Positions 1-9,142 of a DNA stretch of 41,210 nucleotides are shown here, in pieces. Position 1 is the first letter of the stretch. Each line of letters begins with the position of its first letter. Source of the DNA: Verrucomicrobiota bacterium (GTDB lineage Bacteria > Verrucomicrobiota > Verrucomicrobiia > Limisphaerales > J093); NCBI GenBank assembly GCA_012517065.1, contig JAAYVR010000092.1, positions 1-41,210 of the forward strand, written 5' to 3'. A program made the position numbers and the translations under genes. The notes beneath the pieces are model-generated. The model saw nothing but the letters and a program-made list of their open reading frames with translations. It was not told where the DNA came from and made no database searches.

Positions 1-131
1 CCGCACACTTTGGAAGATCGTTGCCGAAATGGAGAGAGTATCCCGGCAAATACTGTTTCAAACCTTGCCCGACGCCCCTCGTCGCAAACGGCTGGCCAAG
101 AGAGTTTTAGGTCTTATCTAAGCGCCATTCG
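1..131 (+). repeat. Left copy of a 131-base inverted repeat shared with the right edge
   Basis: Bases 1-131 match the reverse complement of 41010-41140 with about two substitutions. The match stops exactly at the GGGACAGACAC motif at 131-141, which has the opposite orientation relative to the repeat in the right copy. The true outer boundary is outside the window. Confidence 0.85.
2..121 (+). CDS. C-terminal end of a repeated short reading frame, unknown function (partial)
   Basis: The frame is open from the left edge to a TAA at 119-121 and gives 39 residues rich in basic residues, ending in KRVLGLI. The same C-terminus occurs on the minus strand at the right edge (41020-41210), differing by about two bases over the shared 131, so the reading frame belongs to a repeated unit. 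The right-hand copy shows more of the protein upstream (RKTITVSLSP, then a helical stretch). I do not recognise the family. A small protein tied to a mobile or repeat element is plausible because copies sit next to GGGACAGACAC motifs, but no transposase motif is visible. The start lies outside the window. Confidence 0.5.
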   Translation, partial: RTLWKIVAEMERVSRQILFQTLPDAPRRKRLAKRVLGLI

Positions 132-286
132 GGACAGACACTTTGTTTTGTACGCCATGCCGATATGGTTCCAGGCACGATGTTTGCGCATAGAAACAAA
201 GCGGCAGCAAGCTGCCGCACTCCAGGCGCTTCGCGTCTGCCAACGCCCATTGCATCGGCGGCAGCGCGTTAGAAACAATTGGGATC
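131..286 (+). repeat. Dispersed repeat (~155 bases), copy 1
   Basis: This stretch starts with GGGACAGACAC and runs to GGGATC. It matches the reverse complement of 16609-16765 at roughly 85-90% by eye, including the palindromic core GCGGCAGCAAGCTGCCGC. It is non-coding. Confidence 0.8.
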
Positions 287-509
287 AGCGCGCTCTTCCT
301 TGCGGCCGACTGACAGGGGATATTTCGCAGCCCGGCGTGGCTGAAGGTCCGGGTGGGTGCAAGAGCCGGGGGCGTCGCCACTCAGGCGACTTTGGTTCCG
401 GCATACGCGGGGCTGGGGAGTATGCGGGCTGGAGGCAAAAGAACGGCGCGCAAACTGTTAACGGTCGGGGGAATGCAAGTGCTGCGTCGAAAGTTGCGGT
501 GCACGGCCG
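287..509. other. Non-coding stretch with a ~50-base repeat also found at the right edge
   Basis: No convincing gene is seen; the frames open here run through repeats. Bases about 382-431 (around GACTTTGGTTCCGGC) resemble the reverse complement of about 40892-40941, so it carries a second module shared in inverted orientation with the right end of the window. Confidence 0.5.
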
Positions 510-1487
510 TCAATCTCCGACCCGCATTGTCCACATCCCTTTTGGGGCATTTGTGGTACCGGTGCCCACAGTATCTGTGATCCGATGAATGGCAACGTGG
601 CCGTCATGGAAAAGATAGTTGAATCTTCGCCCATGGAGGCCGTAGGCAGTTGTTGCCCATTTGTGTTTTTCTCCAATGACGATCTGGTATGGCGATTGTT
701 CCGGGTATGCGCCCTGTGCCGGGCCGCTCGGCCCCATGCAGAACGATGGCCAATCATTGCCACAGATGTTGCCGCCCTCGGCCTGTTCAACAAGAAGGAT
801 TGTTCCCGAGGGTTCCTGCACGACGCTGTCTCTGTAACCTCTCGCGTCCCAGTCAGGGAGTGCGCCTGGGGCGGACCCGCGGAGCTCATAATAAACTCCC
901 ACGCCGTACTCTGGGGGCGGCAACGCGGCGTTTTTGGAGTTTAGCATGAACGATGGGCCGGCGTAGTTCATCGCGTAAGTGCGCCTTTGACTGAAAGCGG
1001 CCCAGACTATCGTGATCTGAATTCGGTCGGCGGGGCACTTGAGGATTTTCGGGATGGTTGATTTATCGGCGAGGGAGCCAGCCGCGCCAAGTATGAGGTC
1101 CTGTTCCGGGGAGGTTCCGCCGATGTACCGATGAAGATAATCGTCCCAAGACAGTTGGTATTGGTAATCACCTGTCGAGTAGGCGGTCGGCGGGTACTGG
1201 TCGTTATGATCGGCTGAAAACAGGACGAAGCCGACTCCGAGCTGTTTCATCTGTGACGTGCATTGGAGCCTTTGGGCGCGAGCTTTTGCGATGCTGAGGG
1301 CAGGCAACAACAAGCCGGCCAGGATGGCGATTATCGCGATTACAACCAACAGCTCGATCAATGTGAACGCCCGGGCGGACAGGCACGAGGTCGGTTTTGG
1401 GGGACAAAAGGCGCGGTTCCCGTTACCGATCTGTTTGACCGGCGCGTTGTCCGCAAGAAGGCGAAAGCCGTTGTTCACGGTTGTCAA
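510..1487 (-). CDS. Prepilin-type N-terminal domain protein (H-X9-DG type)
   Basis: A 325-residue pseudopilin-like protein. A basic leader is followed by the cleavage/methylation signature at residues 41-58 ([18 protein letters not shown]) and a helical [11 protein letters not shown] stretch. The C-terminal part carries the H-x9-DG motif ([12 protein letters not shown]) typical of the large DUF1559-like families of Verrucomicrobiota, Lentisphaerota and Planctomycetota. Such proteins are expected to be processed by a prepilin peptidase and inserted in the inner membrane with a periplasmic globular domain; the individual role is unknown. The chosen start is TTG at 1487; GTG at 1478 is equally possible. 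Two paralogues with nearly the same N-terminus lie at 12793 and 23303. No secretion-system core gene is nearby. Confidence 0.88.
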   Translation of the reverse strand: MTTVNNGFRLLADNAPVKQIGNGNRAFCPPKPTSCLSARAFTLIELLVVIAIIAILAGLLLPALSIAKARAQRLQCTSQMKQLGVGFVLFSADHNDQYPPTAYSTGDYQYQLSWDDYLHRYIGGTSPEQDLILGAAGSLADKSTIPKILKCPADRIQITIVWAAFSQRRTYAMNYAGPSFMLNSKNAALPPPEYGVGVYYELRGSAPGALPDWDARGYRDSVVQEPSGTILLVEQAEGGNICGNDWPSFCMGPSGPAQGAYPEQSPYQIVIGEKHKWATTAYGLHGRRFNYLFHDGHVAIHRITDTVGTGTTNAPKGMWTMRVGD

Positions 1488-1524
1488 GCTAACGCTTGTT
1501 CAGTTTGGAAGCAACCCAAACCTG

Positions 1525-2376
1525 TCATGGTTCGGCTGCATCGGAATCGCCATCTTCGATTTCCGCACGGAACTTGCGGGAGACCTTTGGGCGGATGAAT
1601 CCGTAAACGAGATAAGAAGTGAAGATCAGGGGCAGCACCACTGGAAGGATTCTCTCGCGAAGCACGAGGATCAACCCCACAAACAGGGTTGCTATGACGA
1701 GCTTGCCGAACGGGCGCTGGACGCTCAGGTTGATCGATTTGAAAGACGGGTACTTGACATCGCTGATCATCATCACCGAAAGAAACAGCATTATGACTGG
1801 CAGAACGTACCGCCAACGGTGCCACGGAAAATCGCGGTCGTCGTACCACATCAGAAACAACGTCAACGAAGCCACAAGGCCTGCGGCTGCCGGAATCGGG
1901 AATCCCATGAACTCTTTGGTGCCGCCTGACCCGGCCTCGGCAGCCAAACAGTTGAATCGCGCCAGCCGGAGTGCGCCGCTGATAAGGTAGATCGATGCGA
2001 TGAACCACCCGACCTCGGGATGATTCACGAAAACGTCTTTCAGGACGATTCTGTGAACCAGAAACGCGGGCGCGACGCCAAACGAGATCAGGTCTGCAAG
2101 CGAATCAAACTCGCGTCCGAACGGGCTTTCAGAGCCGCCCCAGCGCGCTAGGCGCCCGTCCATGATGTCGAAAATGCATGCCAGCAATATGAAAAAAAGA
2201 GCGTATCGGATTGAGGCGCTGTAGGTTGCTTCTGCCGGATTTGCTTCAACAATTTTCGTTAGAGCGACGAATCCACAAAACAAATTTCCTGCGGTCAGCA
2301 GATTTGGCAGAAAGTAGATTTTCAGCCGCGGCTCAGCATTGGCGCCAACCGCCTGTTGGGCGTTCGACTTAGACAC
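1525..2376 (-). CDS. pssA: CDP-diacylglycerol-serine O-phosphatidyltransferase
   Basis: A 283-residue integral membrane enzyme that makes phosphatidylserine from CDP-diacylglycerol and serine, the first step to phosphatidylethanolamine. The complete CDP-alcohol phosphotransferase signature is present: D73-G74-x2-A77-R78-x8-G87-x3-D91-x3-D95, whose aspartates bind the metal and the CDP moiety. Several hydrophobic helices flank it. A polar, acidic tail follows the last helix. The start overlaps the 3' end of psd by 8 bases, so the two are very likely co-transcribed and translationally coupled. Its product is the substrate of the neighbouring decarboxylase. Length and motif fit the family well. 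Confidence 0.95.
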   Translation of the reverse strand: MSKSNAQQAVGANAEPRLKIYFLPNLLTAGNLFCGFVALTKIVEANPAEATYSASIRYALFFILLACIFDIMDGRLARWGGSESPFGREFDSLADLISFGVAPAFLVHRIVLKDVFVNHPEVGWFIASIYLISGALRLARFNCLAAEAGSGGTKEFMGFPIPAAAGLVASLTLFLMWYDDRDFPWHRWRYVLPVIMLFLSVMMISDVKYPSFKSINLSVQRPFGKLVIATLFVGLILVLRERILPVVLPLIFTSYLVYGFIRPKVSRKFRAEIEDGDSDAAEP

Positions 2377-3067
2377 GAACAGAACTCCTTTCCGCGATCA
2401 CGGTTAGCCCCGCTGTGACGTGATCGCCGACTTTAACCTGGACCTGCACATTCATGGGCATGTAGAGGTCAACGCGCGAGCCGAAGTGAATTAGGCTGAT
2501 GCGTTCACCGCGCGCAACCTTGCCAAAAGGTTGCACCCATACCGCTATTCGGCGTGCGATAAGACCGGCGATCAATCGAATCCCAACCTTTTCGCCGGGT
2601 TGTTCAAACGACTCGAATCCGAGCAACACGTTTTCGTTGTGAGCCGCGGAATCCGCGCGCATGGCGTTCATGTAGCTGCCTGGCGTGCGTTTGGAAAACA
2701 CAAGTCGGCCAGCCACAGGACTTCGCTGCACATGCACATCGAAGACCGACATGAACACTGAAACGCGGCGGCAACGCCCGCCCATGAACTCGGGCTCATC
2801 GACTTCGTCAACCAAATCGACCTTCCCGGATGCCGGGGACACAATTGCCTGCGGTGCTGACGGGATGGCCACTTCCGGGTCGCGAAAGAAATAGATTGTG
2901 AACAGGGCGAATACCAGCCACAGCACCATCAGCCCACCGGCAACCCGCACAATCAACGGGCCGAGGAGCTTTGCCAGAGCTCCGGCGAGCATAAGGGCGA
3001 GGATGAACACCAAGGTCCAGTAAATCACTCGCAATGCTGCTCGCGTAGCCTCGCTAGCGTTTCGCAT
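2369..3067 (-). CDS. psd: Phosphatidylserine decarboxylase proenzyme (short type)
   Basis: A 232-residue protein that decarboxylates phosphatidylserine to phosphatidylethanolamine. Two hydrophobic segments lie at about residues 13-60. The conserved MSVFDVHVQRSPVAG block is at about 106-120. The self-cleavage site is the Gly-Ser pair at 196-197 in HFGSRVD, where serine becomes the pyruvoyl cofactor and alpha and beta chains are formed. The length fits the short Psd class rather than the ~320-residue E. coli form. ATG at 3067 is the first codon of the open frame that precedes the membrane segment. It lies directly upstream of pssA with an 8-base overlap, giving a two-gene phospholipid operon in which the second enzyme is encoded first. 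Confidence 0.95.
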   Translation of the reverse strand: MRNASEATRAALRVIYWTLVFILALMLAGALAKLLGPLIVRVAGGLMVLWLVFALFTIYFFRDPEVAIPSAPQAIVSPASGKVDLVDEVDEPEFMGGRCRRVSVFMSVFDVHVQRSPVAGRLVFSKRTPGSYMNAMRADSAAHNENVLLGFESFEQPGEKVGIRLIAGLIARRIAVWVQPFGKVARGERISLIHFGSRVDLYMPMNVQVQVKVGDHVTAGLTVIAERSSVRV

Positions 3068-3126
3068 GACGGCATCTTACCATACGGCGGCACGGTTGAA
3101 AGGAGGAATTGACAGTGGCTGTGGGC

Positions 3127-4440
3127 TCAGGTTGTTGGCGATGCAGGCTCCTCAACCCGGGCGTACAGCTCGAGCGTATCGAGCACTTTTTCCTCGATCA
3201 ACTCGCGCGTGACGTAACCGAGCGCGTTCTTCTCATACAGTTGTTGGGCGAACTTGTCCGGCCTGACACCGTAACGTCTGGCTAATTGAGTAATCCTCTG
3301 CTCGATTTCCTCGGTTGTCACAGTGATCTTTTCCTGTTCGGCTATGCGGCGGAGCACAATCATGGCCTTGACTCGTTCGCGGGCGCTGTTGCTGGCGACT
3401 GTGTAGATTTCGTCCTTCCGTTCGTCTATGGCTTCTTTGGGGACGCCGCGCTCCTGATTGGCCCGGACAATGTCATAAATGACGTTGCGTGTTTCCTGCA
3501 TCACGTAGTCTTCCGGGAGCTCGCAGTTGACTCGTCCCAGCAATGTCGCGACAAGCTGGTCGCGGACTTTTCTTTTCTTGTCTGCGGCAAGCTGCAATTC
3601 AAGGTCGTGCCTGACCCCTGCCTTTAGAGCCTCGAGATTTTCAGCGCCGTATTCCCTGGCGAATTCATCCCCCAGTGGCGGCAGGGTTTTTTCCTTTACG
3701 GTGAGAATCTCGACCTCATAGCTGGCCAGCTTTCCGCGGAGTTCCTCGACGACAAAGTCGGACGGGAACGTGATGGTGACGGTGCGTTTTTCACCGGCGG
3801 ATGCGCCGATGAGCTGTGTGGTAAAACCTGGTATGAACTCGTCCTCGGACACACGCAGCCAGAAATTCTGTTTCTCGGCGAGGCCACGAGCAGTGGGGGC
3901 GAAGTCTGTGATCGGTTTGCCATCGATCGTGCCGACGTAATTGACCACGACGAAATGTCCCTGCTGGACCGGCTGATTGCAATCAACGAACCGTGCGCGT
4001 TGGGCTCGCAACGATTCCAAGGCCATTGCCACGTCTTCTTCGGTCACAGTGCGCGTGTCCGCTCTGATGGGAAGATTGCGATAATCCGGCAGCTCGAAGT
4101 CAGGCTCAGTTTCAACCGTTACCGTGAATGAGAAAGGCTTGCCTTCTTCGAGTATTCCCTGTTCAAGCTCGGGTTTGCCTATTGGGCGGAGTTTTTCCTG
4201 TGCCGTGGCTTTACGGTAAGCGTCCGGGATCAAGCGATCTTTCAGCTCGCTTAGTATGCGTTCGTGGAACGCCTTCGCGACGATAGCCTTTGGCGCTTTG
4301 CCGGGTCGGAATCCCGGCAACTGCGCCTTGCGCGCCAACTCGTCGATTATCTTGTTCCTGGTTTCCTCGATTTCTTCGGGCGAGAGTTCGACCCGAACCA
4401 ATTTCTTGCAAGGACCCAAATGTTCAACTGAAACGTTCAC
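3127..4440 (-). CDS. tig: Trigger factor (ribosome-associated chaperone / prolyl isomerase)
   Basis: A 437-residue protein matching the usual trigger factor length. The ribosome-docking loop GFRPGKAP is at residues 43-50 of the N-terminal domain. An FKBP-like peptidyl-prolyl isomerase domain follows at roughly 155-245 (GHFVVVNYVGTIDGKP, then FIPGFTTQLIGASAGEKRTV). The remainder is the helical C-terminal chaperone domain, rich in charged residues. It binds at the ribosome exit tunnel and protects nascent chains. The frequent neighbours clpP and clpX are not next to it here; instead psd lies 59 bases downstream and the divergent rhamnose isomerase gene begins about 230 bases upstream. Confidence 0.97.
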   Translation of the reverse strand: MNVSVEHLGPCKKLVRVELSPEEIEETRNKIIDELARKAQLPGFRPGKAPKAIVAKAFHERILSELKDRLIPDAYRKATAQEKLRPIGKPELEQGILEEGKPFSFTVTVETEPDFELPDYRNLPIRADTRTVTEEDVAMALESLRAQRARFVDCNQPVQQGHFVVVNYVGTIDGKPITDFAPTARGLAEKQNFWLRVSEDEFIPGFTTQLIGASAGEKRTVTITFPSDFVVEELRGKLASYEVEILTVKEKTLPPLGDEFAREYGAENLEALKAGVRHDLELQLAADKKRKVRDQLVATLLGRVNCELPEDYVMQETRNVIYDIVRANQERGVPKEAIDERKDEIYTVASNSARERVKAMIVLRRIAEQEKITVTTEEIEQRITQLARRYGVRPDKFAQQLYEKNALGYVTRELIEEKVLDTLELYARVEEPASPTT

Positions 4441-4672
4441 AAGTAACCTTTTCTAAACCGCCGCGCCTAACCGGCACCCCCGGTTCAGTGGAGGCCCGAT
4501 TCGACCCGCGGCAGCACTTCATAGTGAGATCATCTGCGGCAGGCGTCAAGCGCGCCACACAACCAACAATTTTCGTTGGCAATCAGTGCCGGGTTTCTGG
4601 CACTATCAACCCGCGCAGAATGATCTGGACCAACAACAAATCTGCAAGCACCTTGCAACTTTATCTGCAACC

Positions 4673-5941
4673 ATGAAATCAACCAAGAAAATCGAGCAGG
4701 CTTATCGACTCGCTTCAGAACGCTATGCAGCCCTCGGTGTTGACACCGAGGCAGCACTCAAAAAGCTGGCAGGTGTGTCCATCTCAATACATTGCTGGCA
4801 GGGAGACGACGTGGGCGGTTTTGAAAGTGCCGACATGGAGCTCGGGGGTGGACTGGCCGTGACGGGCAATTATCCGGGCAAAGCGCGAACCGCGGCTGAA
4901 CTCCGGGCCGATTTCGAAAAGGTGTTGTCGCTGTTGCCAGGCAAACACCGGTTCAATGTCCACGCGTCGTATGCTGAAATGAGCGGCAAACGCGTTGACC
5001 GCGATGAGATCAGCGTCGAACAGTTCCGCAACTGGATCGACTGGGCAAAGAAACTGGGGATCGGGATGGACTTCAACCAGACTTATTTTGCACATCCGAA
5101 GGTCGATGGCGGATTCACGCTGACCCATCCGGACAAATCGATTCGGACGTTCTGGATTGAGCACGGGATTCGCTGCCGCGAAATCGGCGCTGCAATTGGC
5201 AAGGCGCTCGGCAAAACATGCCTCACCAACCTCTGGATTCCGGACGGCATGAAAGATACGCCCGCAGACAGACGCGGGCCGCGCGAACGGTTGGTTGAGT
5301 CACTCGACGCTATTTTCAAGCCCAAGATCGATCGCAAATACAACGTTGACTCGGTCGAGCCAAAACTGTTTGGCATCGGCGCCGAGAGTTACACACCCGG
5401 CTCGCACGAGTTTTATTTGGGGTACGCGGTAAGCCGTGGGATTCTGCTGACGCTGGACGCCGGCCACTACCACCCGACAGAAACCATTGCAGACAAAATC
5501 TCGGCGGTGCTGTGTTTTCTGCCGGAACTGGCGCTGCACGTGAGCCGGGGCGTTCGGTGGGACAGCGACCATGTTGTGACCTTGACAGACGAACTTCAGG
5601 CAATCGCGCAGGAGATCGTGTGGGGCGGATATTTGGGCCGGGTCCGCATCGGGCTCGATTACTTCGATGCCAGCATCAACAGGATCGCTGCATGGGTGAT
5701 TGGGAGCCGGAACATGATCCGGGCATTGCTGATGGCCTTGTTGACGCCAATCGATTCCATCAAAGCAGCCGAAGCCAGACGCGATTACACCACGCGCCTT
5801 GCTCTTTTCGAGGAAACCAAGTCGCTTCCGTTTGGCGCGGTATGGGACTGGTATTGCCTGAAGAACGACGTTCCGGTTGGCGAAGCGTGGCTTGCTGAAG
5901 TCAAGCAGTACGAAAAAGATGTCTTGTCGAAACGGTCCTAG
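4673..5941 (+). CDS. rhaA: L-rhamnose isomerase
   Basis: A 422-residue cytoplasmic enzyme converting L-rhamnose to L-rhamnulose, close to the 419 residues of the E. coli enzyme. Conserved blocks are visible: HCWQGDDVGGFE near the N-terminus, LDAGHYHPTE and RWDSDHVVTLTDE, which carry the His and Asp metal ligands of the family's TIM barrel. I chose ATG 4673 because the family begins just before this point; the open frame continues upstream to 4586 without family-like sequence. rhaT follows 154 bases downstream on the same strand. No rhamnulokinase or rhamnulose-phosphate aldolase gene lies in the window, so the rest of the pathway must be elsewhere. Confidence 0.96.
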   Translation: MKSTKKIEQAYRLASERYAALGVDTEAALKKLAGVSISIHCWQGDDVGGFESADMELGGGLAVTGNYPGKARTAAELRADFEKVLSLLPGKHRFNVHASYAEMSGKRVDRDEISVEQFRNWIDWAKKLGIGMDFNQTYFAHPKVDGGFTLTHPDKSIRTFWIEHGIRCREIGAAIGKALGKTCLTNLWIPDGMKDTPADRRGPRERLVESLDAIFKPKIDRKYNVDSVEPKLFGIGAESYTPGSHEFYLGYAVSRGILLTLDAGHYHPTETIADKISAVLCFLPELALHVSRGVRWDSDHVVTLTDELQAIAQEIVWGGYLGRVRIGLDYFDASINRIAAWVIGSRNMIRALLMALLTPIDSIKAAEARRDYTTRLALFEETKSLPFGAVWDWYCLKNDVPVGEAWLAEVKQYEKDVLSKRS

Positions 5942-6095
5942 CCGTTGGACCGGCAATTGGAGGTCACGCCAGCCTTGGTTCCTGTTCTGGTCTGACAACC
6001 GGTGCGCAGAGAAGATCGACAAATAACCTGAAAGGTTGAAAACGGGCGTCTGCTCTTGCAACGGGCGCCCGCCCAACCACAAATATGGAACTGCT

Positions 6096-7214
6096 ATGAA
6101 CGAAACTGCCCAAGTAACAAATCCCGTGCTCGGCGTCACAATTTTCGCCCTCGGCGGGCTCGCTGGCGCCGTGTTTTATCTCCCGTTCAAGAAGGTCAAG
6201 AACTGGGCATGGGAGAGCTACTGGTTGGTTTATGCCATTTTTGGCTTGTTGATAGTGCCGTGGCTATTGGCTTTGTTCACCTCACCAAATGTGATTGCGG
6301 TGTTGAAACAGGCGCCAGGACGGCAGGTGCTTTATTGTGCGATGTGCGGCGCGATGTGGGGTGTTGGCGGCCTCACATGGGGTTTGATGATCAGATACCT
6401 CGGGGTTGGGCTTGGTTTGGCGATAGGCTGCGGGCTCTGCTCGGCCGCCGGAACGCTCATTCCGCCGATAATCTCCGGCAACCTGCAAAAACTCTTCGGC
6501 ACGCCAGCCGGCTACGCGTCGTTGGCTGGGGTCGTAGTGTCGTTGCTGGGCATCGTGCTTGTTGGCATGGCCGGCATGTCGAAAGAAAACGAGTTGCCCG
6601 ACGCGGAAAAGAAAAAGGCGGTTGCCGAGTACAATTTCAAAAAAGGGCTGATTGTGGCGATTTTCTCCGGCCTGATGAGTTCCGCGATGAGCTTCGGGCT
6701 GCAAGGCGGCGCTGACATCGAGAAACTCGCACAAACCGTGTCGCCGGTTACCTCTGCAACATGGAGAGGCATGCCCGTGCTTGTTGTGGTGCTGTTTGGC
6801 GGGTTCATCGTGAATGCGACCTGGTGCATTCTGCTGAACGTTCGCAATAAGACCGGCGGCGATTATTGCCGGACAGACGCGCCGTTGTTTCTTAATCTTG
6901 TGTTTGCCGGGCTCGCAGGCGCGATTTGGTGTTCACAGTTCATTTGCTTCAAAACAGGCGAGCCTGCCATGGGCAAGATGGCCTACGTTGGATGGGCAGT
7001 TTTGATGGCCAGCGCCATCCTGTTCAGCACGCTCCTTGGCATTCTGCTTGGCGAGTGGAGAGGCACCAGCAACCGGACACGGACCTTGTTGGCGGCCGGG
7101 TTGGTGTTGCTGCTGCTCTCATCGGTCATCGCCGGTTACAGCGGCAATCTGGCTGAGAAACAGAATGTCGCTCCAAAGGCTGATCTGGCCGAGCAGGGCA
7201 CAGCGAGGATATGA
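6096..7214 (+). CDS. rhaT: L-rhamnose/proton symporter RhaT family
   Basis: A 372-residue inner-membrane protein with about ten hydrophobic helices, slightly longer than E. coli RhaT (344). Family-like features include the N-terminal segment with FYLPFKKVKNWAWES, then MCGAMWGVGGLTWGL and the block ending in AAGTLIPPI. It belongs to the drug/metabolite transporter superfamily and would import L-rhamnose with protons. ATG 6096 starts the first membrane segment after a short polar N-terminus; an upstream ATG at 6036 would add 20 unlike residues. Position right after rhaA supports a rhamnose uptake and isomerisation unit. The polar C-terminal tail after the last helix ends in a short acidic stretch. 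Confidence 0.92.
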   Translation: MNETAQVTNPVLGVTIFALGGLAGAVFYLPFKKVKNWAWESYWLVYAIFGLLIVPWLLALFTSPNVIAVLKQAPGRQVLYCAMCGAMWGVGGLTWGLMIRYLGVGLGLAIGCGLCSAAGTLIPPIISGNLQKLFGTPAGYASLAGVVVSLLGIVLVGMAGMSKENELPDAEKKKAVAEYNFKKGLIVAIFSGLMSSAMSFGLQGGADIEKLAQTVSPVTSATWRGMPVLVVVLFGGFIVNATWCILLNVRNKTGGDYCRTDAPLFLNLVFAGLAGAIWCSQFICFKTGEPAMGKMAYVGWAVLMASAILFSTLLGILLGEWRGTSNRTRTLLAAGLVLLLLSSVIAGYSGNLAEKQNVAPKADLAEQGTARI

Positions 7215-7367
7215 ATGGCGAAGTTCCTGTGACCGGTCTTTGAATGAAGAGGGCGTGCCTTGCTCGCGCATTGACTTGGCATCGCGAGACCGAGGCCAAT
7301 GTGTTGGTTTCGGTCTTGCGGTAGCAAGCTGGTTGTGACTGCGGCGGGCCATGTTTCAGCGCACAGC

Positions 7368-8918
7368 ATGAGTGATTCAGTGCCTCACGAACCCGTAAAC
7401 GAATACGAGCACGAGCGCGTGCCTGACAGTGCTTTGCTCGGTCTCAAGAGCTTTGTTGGACAATACGCGGGCGAACACGTTGCGGGGACGGAACTGATGA
7501 TCGGGCCGTTGTTTGTGGCGTCGGGCGTCAGCGCATTTGATCTGGTTTTCGGGCTGTTGATCGGGAATTTGCTAGCGGTGTTGAGCTGGACGTTCATGAC
7601 AGCGCCGATTGCGACGCGGGCGCGGTTCACATTGTACCATCAACTTGAGCAGGTCTGCGGGCGCAAGCTGGTGGTTCTCTACGACGCTGCCAACGGTGTG
7701 ATGTTCACCCTTTTGGCCGGCGCAATGATCACTGTGTCGGCCACGGCATTGGGCGTCGGATTCAAATTCCGCATGCCCGGGTTGAACGATCTTTTGCCGA
7801 ACAGCGTGGGGTGGGTGATAGCGGTGCTGGTTGTTGGCGGGCTTTTTACTGTTGTAGCAGCCTATGGCTATAAGGCTCTGGCCAGATTCGCCAATGTCGC
7901 CGCGCCATGGATGGTTGTCATGTTCCTCGCCTTTGGCATTGTTGCACTTTCGCGATTCAAGACTTCTTCCGGGGTCAACATTGCCAGCGTTGGCGACCTG
8001 TGGAACCTCGCAAAGGATGTGATTTGGAAGGGGGGCGACGCTTTCCCGGGTCGGGTCAAGTTCACATTCTGGCACGTGATGTTTTTTGCGTGGTTCTGCA
8101 ACATGGCATGGCACATCGGGATGGCTGACCTTACCGTCCTGAGGTACGCTCGCAAGTCATGGTACGGATTGGCATCCGCAGCCGGCATGTACCTCGGACA
8201 TTTCATGGCATGGATTTGCGCAGCAATGCTTTATGCGCTCCAGTTGTACGAGGTTAACCTGACCCCCGCCGAACTCAAAGCACTTGCCGACGCAGGATTG
8301 CTCGAGTCATTCAAATCTCATGAGTTCCTCCTCACGGCCTCGAAAATAAACGAGTTGATTCAGGCGGGTGTTTGGCAAGGGCCGCCAGCCGTCCTCCCGG
8401 GGCCAATGGCATTCCATGCCTGCGGCATGGCTGGGCTGTTGCTGGTTGTCATTGCGGGATGGACAACAGCGAACCCGACGCTTTACCGGGCCGGACTGGC
8501 ATTCCAGGCAATCGCACCGGGTTCATCCAGATTCCGCGCGACGATTTGCACCGGGCTTGTGGCAAGCCTGACGGCGGTTTTTCCGCTCGTCACCATGCGG
8601 CTTCTGGATTTTGTGGCGTTGTGGGGGATGATTCTCATGCCAATGGGCGCAATAATATTTGCAGATTTCTGGTTGCTGCGGCGGTTTGGAATGGCTCCGT
8701 ACAGGGCAGCAATCTACGGACTGACCTGGAACTGGGCGGCTGCGATGGCGTGGTTTGTGACCGTGATTGTTTGCACGGCGCTGGTGTTGTCTGGCGGCGT
8801 GCCAATATTCTTTGTGGGCTTGCCGGGCTGGTTCATAGCCACCGCACTGTACGTTGGGTTGAGCAGGCTCGGCCGACGCCGCCCAGTTATCGCTGTCAAA
8901 CGACAGAACGCTTACTGA
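7368..8918 (+). CDS. NCS1-like / purine-cytosine permease family transporter
   Basis: A 516-residue protein with about twelve hydrophobic segments. The N-terminus (polar, then VGQYAGEHVAGTELMIGPLFVASG) and the alternating helix pattern resemble nucleobase:cation symporter-1 transporters (cytosine, allantoin, hydantoin type). The substrate cannot be read from the sequence. Its place after rhaA and rhaT hints at a carbon-source function, but this is only context. ATG 7368 is chosen since upstream residues (from 7299) are not hydrophobic and do not look conserved. A 65-residue membrane protein starts 3 bases after its stop codon, implying tight coupling. Confidence 0.75.
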   Translation: MSDSVPHEPVNEYEHERVPDSALLGLKSFVGQYAGEHVAGTELMIGPLFVASGVSAFDLVFGLLIGNLLAVLSWTFMTAPIATRARFTLYHQLEQVCGRKLVVLYDAANGVMFTLLAGAMITVSATALGVGFKFRMPGLNDLLPNSVGWVIAVLVVGGLFTVVAAYGYKALARFANVAAPWMVVMFLAFGIVALSRFKTSSGVNIASVGDLWNLAKDVIWKGGDAFPGRVKFTFWHVMFFAWFCNMAWHIGMADLTVLRYARKSWYGLASAAGMYLGHFMAWICAAMLYALQLYEVNLTPAELKALADAGLLESFKSHEFLLTASKINELIQAGVWQGPPAVLPGPMAFHACGMAGLLLVVIAGWTTANPTLYRAGLAFQAIAPGSSRFRATICTGLVASLTAVFPLVTMRLLDFVALWGMILMPMGAIIFADFWLLRRFGMAPYRAAIYGLTWNWAAAMAWFVTVIVCTALVLSGGVPIFFVGLPGWFIATALYVGLSRLGRRRPVIAVKRQNAY

Positions 8919-8921
8919 AAC

Positions 8922-9119
8922 ATGCGCGTGTTCGTGCAAGTAATATCCGGCGCGGTGTTGATTGGCATGGTGGTCGTGTCGGCTCTTTTCTACGCAGGGT
9001 CCGTTTCAGATGACCAACTCAGAAAGTGGCTGCTCGCATGCACGGTGCTGTGGTTTGTGACAGCCCCGTTCTGGATGGAGAGACGGCAACGCGCCCAGCA
9101 GGAAACCCAGGCCGATTGA
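8922..9119 (+). CDS. Small two-helix membrane protein
   Basis: A 65-residue protein with hydrophobic stretches at about residues 3-25 and 37-51, followed by a charged C-terminus (MERRQRAQQETQAD). Both the three-base gap from the upstream transporter gene and the shared strand suggest it is translated together with it. A role as an accessory subunit or stabiliser of the permease is possible; the sequence alone does not show it. No family recognised. Confidence 0.7.
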   Translation: MRVFVQVISGAVLIGMVVVSALFYAGSVSDDQLRKWLLACTVLWFVTAPFWMERRQRAQQETQAD

Positions 9120-9142
9120 TCGTTGCGCGCTGACATTGACGA

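Noticed and set aside
10-588. 192-residue frame at the left edge
   Set aside because: It runs through three different repeats; the frame shared with the right-edge copy is another one, ending at 121.
5300-6139. 279-residue minus-strand open frame
   Set aside because: Antisense to rhaA and its downstream gap, with no family features.
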